From Amaricoccus macauensis (GTDB lineage Bacteria > Pseudomonadota > Alphaproteobacteria > Rhodobacterales > Rhodobacteraceae): a DNA stretch of 64,000 nucleotides. This document shows positions 36,728-45,962 of the stretch, one piece after another. The translations under genes were made by a program, and so were the position numbers. Where the stretch lies: positions 248,001-312,000 of the forward strand of contig NZ_JACHFM010000005.1 of NCBI RefSeq assembly GCF_014201905.1, read 5' to 3'. The first letter of the stretch is position 1. The number at the start of each line of letters is the position of its first letter. The notes below the pieces were generated by a model. That model did not search any database and was not told where the DNA came from. It saw only the letters and a program-made list of their open reading frames with translations.

Positions 36728-37564
36728 TCAGTACTTCCACCGGGTCAGGTGGTCGAACAGCTTGCGGAACGCCATGAAGATCACCGTGACGTAGACCACG
36801 ATAAGGCAGGCGATCAGGAACATGCGGTCGAGATAGCCGAACGACTGCGAGTAGACGATGATGTAGCCGAGCCCGGACTGCGCCCCGAGGAATTCGGCGC
36901 CCATGACAGCGGCCCAGCCGGTGCCAAGCGCCAGCATCATCGCCGAGCCGAACTCGGGCAGGATCGAGGGCAGGATGACCGAGCGGTAGATATGGCCCTT
37001 GCTCGCCCCGAACGTCCGCGCGTTGTCGAGGTAGACCCTGTCCACGTTGGTGACGGCGTTGAGGACGGCCGTGAAGAAGATGACGCCCACGCCGTAGGCG
37101 ACGAAGACCACGCCGCCGAGGAAGGAAAGTCCGAACCAGAGCTGAAAGAGCGGGATCATCGCGAGCAGCGGCAGTGCGCGGATGAACAGCATCGGGCCGT
37201 TGACGATCCGCTGGCCCCACTTCGACCAGGAAGCGACCAGCGCCAGCAAGGTCCCGAGCAGCATCCCGAGCACCATGCCGCAGGCCAGCCGCGCGAAGGT
37301 GGCGCCGCTGTGGTAGAGGATCGCGAGCAGCGCGCGGCCGTAGGTCGGCTCGGCGCCTTCCGCGACCGACTGCACCCCGAGGCCTCCCGGCCAGTACAGC
37401 GACAGCGACTTCAGCGTCGAGGTGAAGACCACCTGCCAGCCCGGCACCATCGGCACGCCGGGGGCGATCTCGTATCGGAACCGGATCGAGAGGGCCTGCC
37501 AGGCGAGCACGAGGCAGGCGAGGGTGACGATCCCGATGATGGTATCGCGCTTGTTCCGGGTCAT
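36728..37564 (-). CDS. ABC transporter permease (NitT/TauT type)
   Basis: A 278-residue inner-membrane permease with about six helices; the coupling loop reads NARTFGASKGHIYRSVILPSILPE, typical of the SsuC/TauC group. It starts 4 bp inside the end of the ATPase gene. It is the last gene on the left of the minus-strand block that includes a second permease, an ATPase and a binding protein. Two different permeases imply a heterodimeric channel. The substrate is unknown. Confidence 0.92.
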   Translation of the reverse strand: MTRNKRDTIIGIVTLACLVLAWQALSIRFRYEIAPGVPMVPGWQVVFTSTLKSLSLYWPGGLGVQSVAEGAEPTYGRALLAILYHSGATFARLACGMVLGMLLGTLLALVASWSKWGQRIVNGPMLFIRALPLLAMIPLFQLWFGLSFLGGVVFVAYGVGVIFFTAVLNAVTNVDRVYLDNARTFGASKGHIYRSVILPSILPEFGSAMMLALGTGWAAVMGAEFLGAQSGLGYIIVYSQSFGYLDRMFLIACLIVVYVTVIFMAFRKLFDHLTRWKY

Positions 37565-38376
37565 CGACCTGCCGCCACGAGTTCCGGTGCCCTGGCCCGC
37601 GGCCCTTCGAGGCCGAGATGCCGCAGCAGCGTGTGACGGATCTCGACCATGTCCCGGTCGAGCAGCGCATCCGGCGTGCGGGGCCGCGCCGCCCTGACGG
37701 CGATATCGTCGACGACCCTGCCGCTGCCCATGACGAGGATGCGGTCGCCAAGGGTGAGCGCCTCGTCCACATCGTGGGTGACGAAAAGGATGGTTCGCGG
37801 TGAGGACGTGCCGTCGTCCCAGAGGCCGAGCAGGACATCATGGAGCTGGTGGCGCGTGACGTAGTCGAGCGCCCCGAACGGCTCGTCGAGGAGCAGCACG
37901 CCGGAGCCGTTGGCAAAGACGCCGGCGATCGCGACGCGCTTGCGCATACCGCCGGAGAGCTCCTTCGGCCACGACGTCTCGACCATGCCGAGGCCGACGC
38001 GGGCAAGGTACTCGCGGGCGATCTCGCGCCGCTCGCGCGCGGGCACTCCCCGGCACTTCAGCCCGTACTCGACGTTGTCGATCACCGACATCCAGGGGAA
38101 GACGCTGTCCTGCTGGAAGACGACTCCGCGATCGGCGCCCGGTCCGGTTACCGGGGTGCTTCCGACCAGAACCGTGCCATCGCTCGGCGTGACGAGCCCG
38201 GCGCAGATCTGCATGAGCGTGCTCTTGCCGCAGCCGGACGGCCCGACGATGCACACGAACTCGCCGGCCGCGATGGTGAGGCTCACATTGTCGACCGCCC
38301 GGAAGTTCGGCTGCCCTGCCCGGCGGTAGATCCGGGAGACCTTGTCGAAGGCGATGCTGTTGCCACGAGTCTGCAT
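37561..38376 (-). CDS. ABC transporter ATP-binding protein (NitT/TauT type)
   Basis: A 271-residue ATPase. It has Walker [11 protein letters not shown]-loop GVVFQQDSVFPW, the signature LSGGMRKRVAIA, Walker B LLLDEPFGALD and H-loop LFVTHDVDEAL. I chose the start MQTRGNSIAF at 38376 because the longer frame overlaps the upstream permease gene; a GGGAG stretch lies upstream. It is coupled to the permease downstream by a 4-bp overlap. Confidence 0.94.
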   Translation of the reverse strand: MQTRGNSIAFDKVSRIYRRAGQPNFRAVDNVSLTIAAGEFVCIVGPSGCGKSTLMQICAGLVTPSDGTVLVGSTPVTGPGADRGVVFQQDSVFPWMSVIDNVEYGLKCRGVPARERREIAREYLARVGLGMVETSWPKELSGGMRKRVAIAGVFANGSGVLLLDEPFGALDYVTRHQLHDVLLGLWDDGTSSPRTILFVTHDVDEALTLGDRILVMGSGRVVDDIAVRAARPRTPDALLDRDMVEIRHTLLRHLGLEGPRARAPELVAAGR

Positions 38377-38390
38377 GGTGCGGGGGCTCC

Positions 38391-39200
38391 CTATGCGGTT
38401 TCGGTTTCGTCGCGCGTGCGCCACGAGCTGAGGCCCGAGACCAGCCGCGCGGCTGCAAGATCGACGATCATCGCGGTGAGGCCGAGCAGCAGGAGCGCGG
38501 CGAAAAGCCCCTCGACGTCCATCGCTGTCGCAATGCTGCGGATGGCCTTTCCGATGCCGCGCTGGTCCCCCAGCAACTCGGCGACCGCTTCGAGGCCCCA
38601 GGATCCGGCAAGCGCGATGCGGATGCCGCCAAGGATCTCCGGCAACGTGCCCGGAAGCAGGACATCCCGGACGACCGCCGGCGTGGACGCGCCGAAGGTC
38701 CGCGCGGATGCCTCAAAGACCGGGCTGAGGTTGACCGCCGCCCGCTGGGAATAGACGTAGAGCGTGACGCTCACATAGAACGCGACCACGAGGACGGTGC
38801 TGAGCCGGCCCGACCCGAACCACATGAGCAGGAACGGCGAGGCGATCAGGATCGGCACGTTGCCCACGGTCAGGGCGATCGGATCAGTCCCGGCCCGCAG
38901 CGCCGAAACACGCGCCGAAAACAGCCCGAGAAGAATGCCGACGGCGCTGCCAAAGCCCACCGCGATGAGAACGTTCGAGACCGTGTATGTGAGCGCACTC
39001 AGGAAGCTGTGGTCGGCGAGGCCGAAGTAGCGGAAGTTGGGAGCGTAGAAGAAGCTTTCCGCGAGGTAGCGGACCACCTGCACCGGGCTCGGCAGCATCG
39101 CCCGCGGGGTGAAGGGCAGGAGCACGAACCACAGTCCGATGAGGATGGCAACGCCGAGCAGGCCGAGCGGATCGAGCCGCATTCTGCCGAATTTCAGCAT
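38391..39200 (-). CDS. ABC transporter permease, second subunit
   Basis: A 269-residue inner-membrane permease. It begins MLKFGRMRLDPLGLLG and has the coupling loop EASARTFGASTPAVVRDVLLPGTLPE, very similar in pattern to the other permease of this operon. The ATG at 39200 is supported by an AAAGGA ribosome site 7 bp upstream; the longer open frame reaches back across a strong hairpin and is not membrane-like. It follows the binding-protein gene. Confidence 0.92.
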   Translation of the reverse strand: MLKFGRMRLDPLGLLGVAILIGLWFVLLPFTPRAMLPSPVQVVRYLAESFFYAPNFRYFGLADHSFLSALTYTVSNVLIAVGFGSAVGILLGLFSARVSALRAGTDPIALTVGNVPILIASPFLLMWFGSGRLSTVLVVAFYVSVTLYVYSQRAAVNLSPVFEASARTFGASTPAVVRDVLLPGTLPEILGGIRIALAGSWGLEAVAELLGDQRGIGKAIRSIATAMDVEGLFAALLLLGLTAMIVDLAAARLVSGLSSWRTRDETETA

Positions 39201-39239
39201 GTGTACGTCCTTTCGCGCGGGGAAGGCCCCCGGGAAGTT

Positions 39240-39269
39240 GGAGGAGCGTGCGGGGGGGCACGCTCCTCC
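39240..39269. terminator. Strong hairpin after the binding-protein gene
   Basis: GGAGGAGCGTGC (39240-39251) and GCACGCTCCTCC (39258-39269) are exact complements around a G6 loop. On the minus strand the hairpin falls between the binding-protein stop (39286) and the permease start (39200). Confidence 0.65.
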
Positions 39270-39285
39270 ATGGACCACCGTGCTC

Positions 39286-40590
39286 TCAACCTTGAGAGAC
39301 GGCGGACACCAGGCGATAGGCATCGAGATAGTCGTGCCAGGCATAGAACTGGCGCGCCTTTTCAAGGAGATCCTGCTTGTCCTGCGGGAGCTCGGCGCCT
39401 TCGAGCTTGGCAAAGAGCGCGTCGGCCTTCTCGCGGTAGCCCATCATGTCCTGCCAGAGCGCGCCGCCCCAGATGAAGTCGTCGGCCTCGACGCCTTCAG
39501 GCAGAATCCGGTTCTTCTCGTATTCGTGGATCAGCGCGTCGTAGATGGGTTTGTAGTTCAGGAGAGAGTTGCCGACGTAGTACTTGGCGTTGTCCTCGAA
39601 CGTCGTCAGCGGGTGGAAGTTCTCGAACGTCGCGCGCAGGTCATCACCGGTCAGGCTCGTGCCGGCGACGCTGTTGAGGTAAGGCGCCTGAAGGTCGAGA
39701 AGGCTCCCGTCCCTGGCGATTTCGTCCGCCGTCCGCCAGACCGCGGACATGAAGCGGAGCACGGTCGTCTGGTTGTTGTTCACGAAGTCGGCGTTCGCCA
39801 CGTTTCCGACGATCTGGATCGTCGGCAGCAGCGGCGAATCCGGGGTATGCGGGGCATGTTCGATCAAGTCCTCGGTGCTGACGAGCTGGACCCAGCCGTT
39901 CTGGAGCAGCGAATAGACGATCGGCGCGCCGCCCGGATGCGCCAGCTTGATCTGATCGGCACGCGCGGCGACGAGGATCTGGGCGTCCTCCATGATATCG
40001 AGATCGAAGCTCGAGTCCGCGAGCTTCGCGACGGCGTCCTCGAGGACGCGCTCCACCACCGGCGACGGGGCGTAGAGGGTCTGGCCCCGGGTCTGCTCGA
40101 TCGTGGCGTGCATCGCGTCGGCGAACGGCATGCCCTCGGCAATGAAGTCCCTGAACGTCTTGAAGCCGAGGCTCGGGTGGGCAAGGATCGAGCCGGAGAG
40201 GATCACGTCGGTGAACATGATCTGCTTGATGGCGTCCGACGTGCGGTAGGTCGGCAGGGACATGGGCGGAAACTGCGCGCTGATATCAACATTGTTGTTG
40301 ATGATCATGGCGTTGGTGTTGTCCTCGGTGAGCGAGATACCCTCGGCCGGGGACAGCTTGATGCCGACGTCGTCGAACCAGCCCTTCTTCATCGCGATGA
40401 CGTAGAAGGAGTTGTCCGCGTAGGGCTTCAGGCCGAGGCGGATCGTGCTCTCCGGGATCTCGATCCCGGGCTCCGGTGTGCTCGGCACATAGCGGTCGCG
40501 GTCGGCCGCGGCACCGGGTAGGGCGGCGGCGACCGCCAGCCCGACGGCGAGAGCAAGAGCGCCCGCGCGATGCAGTCTCCTGTGCGTCAT
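39286..40590 (-). CDS. ABC transporter substrate-binding protein (NMT1/NitT-TauT type)
   Basis: A 434-residue periplasmic protein. The signal peptide MTHRRLHRAGALALAVGLAVA ends near PGAAADR. The mature sequence has the NMT1/ThiY-like pattern (LGLKPYADNSFYVIAMKKGWF, where the ligand lobe begins, and IIVNNNVD-like IINNNVDISAQ). It is the first transport gene of the block and lies 29 bp after the serine-hydrolase gene, so the importer belongs to the same catabolic unit. The ligand is unknown; family members bind small sulfonates, nitrate, pyrimidine precursors or aromatics. Confidence 0.88.
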   Translation of the reverse strand: MTHRRLHRAGALALAVGLAVAAALPGAAADRDRYVPSTPEPGIEIPESTIRLGLKPYADNSFYVIAMKKGWFDDVGIKLSPAEGISLTEDNTNAMIINNNVDISAQFPPMSLPTYRTSDAIKQIMFTDVILSGSILAHPSLGFKTFRDFIAEGMPFADAMHATIEQTRGQTLYAPSPVVERVLEDAVAKLADSSFDLDIMEDAQILVAARADQIKLAHPGGAPIVYSLLQNGWVQLVSTEDLIEHAPHTPDSPLLPTIQIVGNVANADFVNNNQTTVLRFMSAVWRTADEIARDGSLLDLQAPYLNSVAGTSLTGDDLRATFENFHPLTTFEDNAKYYVGNSLLNYKPIYDALIHEYEKNRILPEGVEADDFIWGGALWQDMMGYREKADALFAKLEGAELPQDKQDLLEKARQFYAWHDYLDAYRLVSAVSQG

Positions 40591-40619
40591 TGCTTGGTAC
40601 TCCCCTGATGTTTTTTTCT

Positions 40620-41798
40620 TCAAGCGCCCGTGGGCGTCCGGCCGGTCCCGGCGCAGACGATCTCGGCGATACGTGCCGGAAAGCGGCCGCTCATGCCTTC
40701 CAGCGCCGTGTTGGTGAGGACGATCGCGGCGACGTTTCGCTTCGGATCGACCCAGAAGTTGGTGCCGTAGACACCGCCCCAGCCCCACGTGCCGGCGCTC
40801 CGGCCGTCGGGTGCATCCTTGCGCAGGACGGAGACGCCGAGACCGAAGCCCGTATCCGGCCGGTTGATCGGGAGACCTGGGATCTGGTCGCGCGTCATCT
40901 CGCCGGCCTGCCCCGAGGGGAAGCGGCCTGAGCGGACGGCTTCGAGAAACCGGAGGTAGTCCGAGGCATGGCCGATCATGCCGACGCCGCCCGACTGGTA
41001 CGCGGCCGTGTCAAAGGCACGCGACGGCGCATAGCTGATCCGCGAGCCGTCCCCACGGTCGAAGAGGCAGGGCTCGGGCATCCGCTTCGCCCGATCGCCC
41101 GGTGTCCCGGCATCGGCGTAGGCGGTGACGAGTTCGGCCGGCTCGACCGGATTGAACGCGGTGCGGTTCATCCCGAGCGGGCCGGTCACGGTTTGCGCGA
41201 TGGCCTCCCGAAGCGGCGTGGCGCACACCGCCTCAAGGACCGCCCCGAGGACGTCGGCGGCAAGCGAATAGCGCCATTCGCTGCCCGGAATTGCATAGAG
41301 GTCGACCCCGGCGAGGCGTTCGAGGTTCTCCCGCAGGGTTCCCACGGGAAGGTCGATCCCGTCGGAGACACCGGCGGCGATGTAGGGATGGTCCCGGAAC
41401 GCCTCACCGAAGCCGTAGGCGAGGCCACCTGTGTGAGTGAGCAGCTGAAAGATCGTGATCGCAAGCTCGCTGCCCCGATAGCGCGGGCGGAACCATGGAA
41501 GATAGGTCGCGACCGGGGCGTTGAGGGCGAGGCGTCCCCCGGCAACCAGTTCGAGGATCGCGGCCGAAACGATTGGCTTCGTCATGCTCGCGAGCCGGAA
41601 CAGCGTGCGCTCGGTCACCGGGCGCTCCCGCTCGCGGTCCGCCCAGCCGGCGAAACGTGCGTAGACCGGGAGGCCATCCACGGCGACGAGCACCGAGGTG
41701 CCGACCACCGTCTGACTGCCAACCGCGTCGTTGATGAGCGCGTCAAGCTCGGCGGCGAAGGCCGGGGGCTGGTCGTGCAGGACCGCGGCCGGCGTCAT
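40620..41798 (-). CDS. Beta-lactamase-family serine hydrolase
   Basis: A 392-residue class C beta-lactamase/esterase-fold protein. The nucleophile motif SMTK (in RLASMTKPIVSA, near residue 72) and the later LLTHTGGLAYGFG and RYSLAADVLG segments fit the serine-hydrolase branch (EstB-like, lipolytic or amidase). There is no signal peptide, so it is probably cytoplasmic and not a resistance enzyme. The start at 41798 overlaps the stop of a 44-codon racemase remnant (ATGA), implying coupled translation. In this operon it may open an ester, lactone or cyclic amide. Confidence 0.88.
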   Translation of the reverse strand: MTPAAVLHDQPPAFAAELDALINDAVGSQTVVGTSVLVAVDGLPVYARFAGWADRERERPVTERTLFRLASMTKPIVSAAILELVAGGRLALNAPVATYLPWFRPRYRGSELAITIFQLLTHTGGLAYGFGEAFRDHPYIAAGVSDGIDLPVGTLRENLERLAGVDLYAIPGSEWRYSLAADVLGAVLEAVCATPLREAIAQTVTGPLGMNRTAFNPVEPAELVTAYADAGTPGDRAKRMPEPCLFDRGDGSRISYAPSRAFDTAAYQSGGVGMIGHASDYLRFLEAVRSGRFPSGQAGEMTRDQIPGLPINRPDTGFGLGVSVLRKDAPDGRSAGTWGWGGVYGTNFWVDPKRNVAAIVLTNTALEGMSGRFPARIAEIVCAGTGRTPTGA

Positions 41799-41929
41799 TC
41801 CGCGGCCCTTGCCATGAAGGCCCTGCCCGCGAGCCGGCCCTTGCGGGGCCCGGTCAGCGGAAAGGCGAGTTGACCGGCCCTGGAGGTGCGCGTGTCGGCG
41901 CTGTTCGGGTTGATGAGCTTGATCTTCAC
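41795..41929 (-). pseudogene. In-frame internally deleted Asp/Glu/hydantoin racemase remnant (44 codons)
   Basis: A GTG at 41929, preceded by a GGGAGGG ribosome site, opens a 44-codon frame beginning [15 protein letters not shown], the family N-terminus; the full-length racemase at 45783 starts KIKIINPNTTHTVTE. The rest, [18 protein letters not shown], resembles that protein's C-terminal stretch TSKRQSYAFPPSKTYTG, so about 200 codons seem to have been lost in frame. The remnant begins 4 bp after GMC oxidoreductase 1 and overlaps the serine-hydrolase start by 4 bp, so it probably survives as a translational linker. The C-terminal match is short and less certain than the N-terminal one. Confidence 0.6.
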
Positions 41930-41932
41930 GGG

Positions 41933-43603
41933 TCACCCTCCCAGTGACAGGTCGGCGTCTTGCCGTTTCGGGAGTTCGGCGGGCGGCAGACGGCGACCGC
42001 GCATCATATCGGCAGCCTTCTCGGCGATCATGATCGTCGGAGCATTGGTGTTGCCGCCGGGCACGGTCGGCATGACCGAGGCGTCAACGACGCGCAGCCC
42101 CTCGATGCCGCGGACGCGAAGTTCGGTGTCGACCACCGCCATCGGACCTGTGCCCATGCTGCAGGTGCCCACCGGGTGATGCGCCGTCGTCGCAGCCGAG
42201 CGGCAGAAGGCGTCGAGCTCCGCGTCCGAGACCGCGCCGGGCCCCGGAACCAGCTCGCGGCTGATCAGGCCGGCCATGGGGTTCGTGGCGTAGATCTCGC
42301 GGGTGGCGCGGATGCCCGCGCGCAGCGAGGCGAGGTCGGCGTCCGCATCGAGCAGATTGAGCTGGATCCGGGGCGGCGCCAGCGGATCCGCCGATCTGAG
42401 CGTGAGCTGGCCGCGGCTCTCGGGGTGCATGAGTTGCACGACGGCGGCGATCCCCGGAGCACGCGCCGGGCGCACCAGCGGGAACCAGACGCGCTGGTCC
42501 TCCAGCGCGGGAACGAAGAGAACCTGGATATCGGGCCGCTCGAGACCGACGCGGGTCCTGAGCATCAACGAACCGCTCAGGGCCTGCGTGCCGAGAACGC
42601 CCTTGCCGGTGAGCGCCCAGCGGGCGGCGGCGAGCGCCATCCGGTCGAGCCGCAGCATCCGGTTCAGGCCGACCATGTCGCGCGTCAGGAAGTCCATCCC
42701 GAGGCGGGCATGTTCGGAGAGGTTTCGCCCGACCCCCGGCAGATCGAGGCGCGCCCTGATCCCGTGGCCGAGGAGATCATCGGCCGGCCCGACCCCCGAG
42801 AGGAGCAGAAGCTGCGCGGAATTGTAGGTACCGCCGCACAACACCACCTCGCGCGCGGCCCGCACCTCCTCGACCTGTCCCTGCCGCAGGCAACGCACGC
42901 CGACGGCTCTCCGCCCCTCGAACAGGATCTCGCTCGCCTGCGCCCTGACCCGGACGGAGAGGTTGGGGCGATGACGGACCGGGTTGAGGAACGCCTGTGA
43001 GGTGCTCGCCCGGCGCCCGCGAGACACGGTGAGTTCGATCCGGTTGACGCCCTCGGGATGCTCGGCGTTGATGTCTTCGGAATAGGGGTGGCCCGCCGCC
43101 ATCGCCGTCTCGACGAGCTCCTCGTAGAGCTGGCCTTCTGTGTCGACCGGCACCACCTCGATCGGGCCGGAGCCGCCGTAGTAGAAGCTTTCGCCCCGCC
43201 AGTGCCGCTGCGAGCGCTTGAAGTAGGGGAGGACGTCGGCGTAGCTCCATCCGTCGAGGCCGAGCTGACGCCACTCGTCGAAGTCTCGCGGATGGCCACG
43301 GACGTACACCGTGCCGTTGATGGTGGAACTGCCGCCGAGAACGCGGCCCCGCGGCAGGAAGACCCGGCGGCCGCAGAGCGTCGGATCGGGATCGGAGTGG
43401 TAGCTCCAGTTGGAGCTCTCGCGATACCGGACGATCGCGTAGCCGAGGGGGCTTTTGTGGTAGGGATGACTGTCGTTGCCGCCCGCTTCCAGCAGGAGGA
43501 CGCGGACATGCGGGTCCTCCGTCAGCCGCGCCGCCAGAACGCAGCCGGCCGACCCACCCCCGACGATGACGTAGTCGAACTCCCGGTCCACTTCGTGCGC
43601 CAC
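41933..43603 (-). CDS. GMC-family FAD oxidoreductase (copy 1)
   Basis: A 556-residue flavoprotein of the glucose-methanol-choline family. It shows the FAD dinucleotide fold [19 protein letters not shown] signature 1 ([19 protein letters not shown]), signature 2 around [16 protein letters not shown], and the C-terminal catalytic His region [11 protein letters not shown] with VVDASVMP. Members oxidise primary or secondary alcohols. A clear paralogue is encoded 6 kb away (49708-51408). It is preceded by a 174-bp gap with its own putative promoter. Confidence 0.95.
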   Translation of the reverse strand: MAHEVDREFDYVIVGGGSAGCVLAARLTEDPHVRVLLLEAGGNDSHPYHKSPLGYAIVRYRESSNWSYHSDPDPTLCGRRVFLPRGRVLGGSSTINGTVYVRGHPRDFDEWRQLGLDGWSYADVLPYFKRSQRHWRGESFYYGGSGPIEVVPVDTEGQLYEELVETAMAAGHPYSEDINAEHPEGVNRIELTVSRGRRASTSQAFLNPVRHRPNLSVRVRAQASEILFEGRRAVGVRCLRQGQVEEVRAAREVVLCGGTYNSAQLLLLSGVGPADDLLGHGIRARLDLPGVGRNLSEHARLGMDFLTRDMVGLNRMLRLDRMALAAARWALTGKGVLGTQALSGSLMLRTRVGLERPDIQVLFVPALEDQRVWFPLVRPARAPGIAAVVQLMHPESRGQLTLRSADPLAPPRIQLNLLDADADLASLRAGIRATREIYATNPMAGLISRELVPGPGAVSDAELDAFCRSAATTAHHPVGTCSMGTGPMAVVDTELRVRGIEGLRVVDASVMPTVPGGNTNAPTIMIAEKAADMMRGRRLPPAELPKRQDADLSLGG

Positions 43604-43777
43604 CGTGCTGCCTGCATATTCTGTATGTAGTATGTCGTTCCGTATATAGTCGGACTGCCTAAGTCAAGCGCTCTCTGGCCCACAAGCGCCGCGGCTCGCG
43701 CACGTCCCGCCAGATGCCCGAAAGTCGGTCACTCGTGATCAATGAAGGTGACAGGCACCTGTCCGCGCCCTGACAAA
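43604..43777. promoter_or_regulatory. Putative promoter/operator region of GMC oxidoreductase 1
   Basis: This gap is AT-rich near the gene (43615-43660). Its minus strand contains TACTACATACAGAA (43619-43632), nearly the same as TACTACACACAAAA upstream of the second GMC gene and the iclR-type gene. A palindrome GACAGG-CA-CCTGTC sits at 43750-43763. These are candidate binding sites; no factor is proven. Confidence 0.35.
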
Positions 43778-45028
43778 TCATGCGCTCTCTCCCCGGTAGG
43801 CGAGTCGGTGGAGGCCAGCCGTCAGGACCTCGATTCCCGCGACGATGTCATCAAGGGAGGAGTATTCCTCCGGCGTGTGACTGCGCCCGTCCTTGCTGCG
43901 CACGAAGACCATGGCCGTCCGGGCGATCTGGGCCATCTGCTGGGTGTCGTGCGCCGCGCCGCTCGCCATGACGAGGTGGGGCACCCCCTGGATTGCCGCG
44001 GCGGTCGTCAGAGCCTCGACGATCGCCGGGTCCGACGGGCTCGGCTCGAACTGGATCAGGGTTCGCCAGCGGATGGCGAGATCACGCCGGGCGGCGACTT
44101 CCAGCATGTGGGCTTCGTGCGTCCGGCAGAGACGGTGGAACGAGTCCGGATCCGGGTGACGGGCGTCCACCGTGAAGGTGACGCGCTCCGGAATGACCGC
44201 CGTGCCGTTGGGTGACACGGCGACCCTTCCGACCGTGCTGACAGCGGGACGTCCCCAGCGGTGAGCAGTATCAATCAGGCCTGAGGCGATTTCAGCGAAA
44301 CCAGCCATCGGATCACGGCGCAGATCCATCGGGAAGGCGCCCGCGTGGTTTTGAGTTCCCTCAAGGACGACCTGATAATGCCGGATGCCGGTGATCGCCT
44401 TGACGATGGCCACGGGGAAGCCGGCTTGCTCCAGGATCGGCCCCTGCTCGATGTGCAGCTCGACAAATGCGTCAATGTCGTCGCGACGGGCCTCGAGGAT
44501 CCGCGCGGGGTCGAGACCGACGGCCCGCATGGCGTCACCGATCGCGATGTCGTCGAAATCCCGGACGGAGACGAGGTCATCCTCGGCTATCCGGCCGGTT
44601 ATGGCGCGGGACCCCCAGAGGCCGGCGGCGGGGAACCGGCTCGATTCCTCCTCGCAGAGTGCCACCGCCTCGACCGGCACCCGCGGCGTCCCGGCCTGCT
44701 CCTTCAGCGTGCGGATCGCCACGAGCGCCGCCACCGCGCCGAGCGTGCCATCGAAGCGCCCTCCCGGCGTCTGGCTGTCGATGTGCGAGCCGGAGACCAC
44801 ACAGGGCCCGTCCGTCGCACCCTCCAACCTCGCCCAGACGTTGCCGACCGCATCCCGGCGCGCGGCAAACCCCGCGTCCTCGACCCAGCGCGCATAGGCA
44901 TCGGTCGCCTCGACCCACGCGGGCGAATAGACCGTGCGGGTGATGCCGGTCCCGCCGTCAGAGCCGTATCGGGAGAGATCGTCCATGATCCGCACGACGA
45001 GGCTGCGGTCGATCTCGAACTTCGTCAC
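43778..45028 (-). CDS. M20-family amidohydrolase (N-carbamoyl-L-amino acid hydrolase / allantoate amidohydrolase type)
   Basis: A 416-residue zinc hydrolase. Metal ligands appear in SGSHIDSQTPGGRFDGTLG (His/Asp), EEESSRF (Glu pair), HIEQGPILE and the late SGAAHDTQQMA. The dimerisation domain is between them. The family cleaves N-carbamoyl amino acids or allantoate and ureidoglycolate-type compounds. The GTG start at 45028 overlaps the racemase stop by 4 bp (GTGA), so the two proteins are made together. With a hydantoin-racemase relative upstream, an N-carbamoyl substrate is the best guess. Confidence 0.93.
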   Translation of the reverse strand: MTKFEIDRSLVVRIMDDLSRYGSDGGTGITRTVYSPAWVEATDAYARWVEDAGFAARRDAVGNVWARLEGATDGPCVVSGSHIDSQTPGGRFDGTLGAVAALVAIRTLKEQAGTPRVPVEAVALCEEESSRFPAAGLWGSRAITGRIAEDDLVSVRDFDDIAIGDAMRAVGLDPARILEARRDDIDAFVELHIEQGPILEQAGFPVAIVKAITGIRHYQVVLEGTQNHAGAFPMDLRRDPMAGFAEIASGLIDTAHRWGRPAVSTVGRVAVSPNGTAVIPERVTFTVDARHPDPDSFHRLCRTHEAHMLEVAARRDLAIRWRTLIQFEPSPSDPAIVEALTTAAAIQGVPHLVMASGAAHDTQQMAQIARTAMVFVRSKDGRSHTPEEYSSLDDIVAGIEVLTAGLHRLAYRGESA

Positions 45029-45783
45029 GGCCGTGCTCCGACTGGTCCCGCTGCCGGCGGTCGCGGGGAGAAGCCCTCGAAGCTGCCGGTGTAGGTCTTG
45101 GACGGGGGAAAGGCATAGGACTGGCGCTTGCTGGTCGCGAGACCGAGCGTCACCAGCGTCTCCACCGTCTTCACAGCGGCGGCGACGCCGTCGATGACCG
45201 GGACGCCAACCTCGCGTCCGATCATGTCGGCGTAGGCCCCAAGCCCACCCGAGCCCAGCACGATGCATTCCGCCCGATCCTCGACGACCGCGGCGCGGCA
45301 CGTCTCGATCAGCGCGCGGCACCCCTCGCCATCGAAGTCGAGAAGCGGGATGCCGACCATGCGGATCGACCGGCACCGCTCGCCCATCGCGTTCGCGGCA
45401 ACGACACGGTCAAGCATCGGGCGGACCCGCTCGACCATGGAAATGATCGTGAACGAGGCACCGAGGAACCCCGCGATCTGCATGGCGGCCTCGGCGATGC
45501 CGACGACGGGCCGCGTCGTGAGCTCCCGCGCCGCCGCGAGGCCCGGATCGCCGAAACATGCGATCACATACCCGTCGCAGCCCTCCGCGTCGCCGTTCCG
45601 AACCTCGTCTAGGACGCCGATCGCCGCGAACGCTTCGTCATAGAAGCCCTCGATCGCCGGCGGCCCGAACTGTGGCGAGGCGGCGACGATCGCGGTCCCG
45701 GGGGAAACGATGTCGGCCGCGATCCGCGCCATGGCCTCGGTCACGGTGTGGGTGGTGTTGGGATTGATGATCTTGATCTTCAC
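45025..45783 (-). CDS. Asp/Glu/hydantoin racemase family protein, second Cys replaced
   Basis: A 252-residue protein of the Asp/Glu racemase superfamily, beginning MKIKIINPNTTHTVTEAMA. The first catalytic-Cys region reads VIACFGDPG (Cys present); the second, normally LGCxGM, reads VLGSGGLG, so the partner Cys is Ser. The two-cysteine mechanism of hydantoin or allantoin racemases would then be incomplete; a one-base or non-racemase reaction is possible. It is coupled by a 4-bp overlap to the M20 hydrolase. A deleted relative lies at 41795-41929. Confidence 0.87.
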   Translation of the reverse strand: MKIKIINPNTTHTVTEAMARIAADIVSPGTAIVAASPQFGPPAIEGFYDEAFAAIGVLDEVRNGDAEGCDGYVIACFGDPGLAAARELTTRPVVGIAEAAMQIAGFLGASFTIISMVERVRPMLDRVVAANAMGERCRSIRMVGIPLLDFDGEGCRALIETCRAAVVEDRAECIVLGSGGLGAYADMIGREVGVPVIDGVAAAVKTVETLVTLGLATSKRQSYAFPPSKTYTGSFEGFSPRPPAAGPVGARP

Positions 45784-45962
45784 GTGCGCCTCACTGCGAG
45801 TCGTCAGCCCTTCGGTCGCTGACAGGACGTGGGAACCGGGGCCGCCGGTGCGTTTCGAATGCGGAGCAACTGTTTGGTCTGGCGGCGGATGCGATCAGGA
45901 TGCGGCCGGATGAGAGCCGCCGGCGCTGCGGGAGAGGCTTGTTCGCCTCCCCCGGGGCAATG

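Noticed and set aside
40620-41798. Beta-lactam resistance gene
   Set aside because: Although the fold and SxxK motif are of the class C/esterase type, there is no signal peptide and the gene lies in a catabolic operon, so a metabolic hydrolase is more likely.
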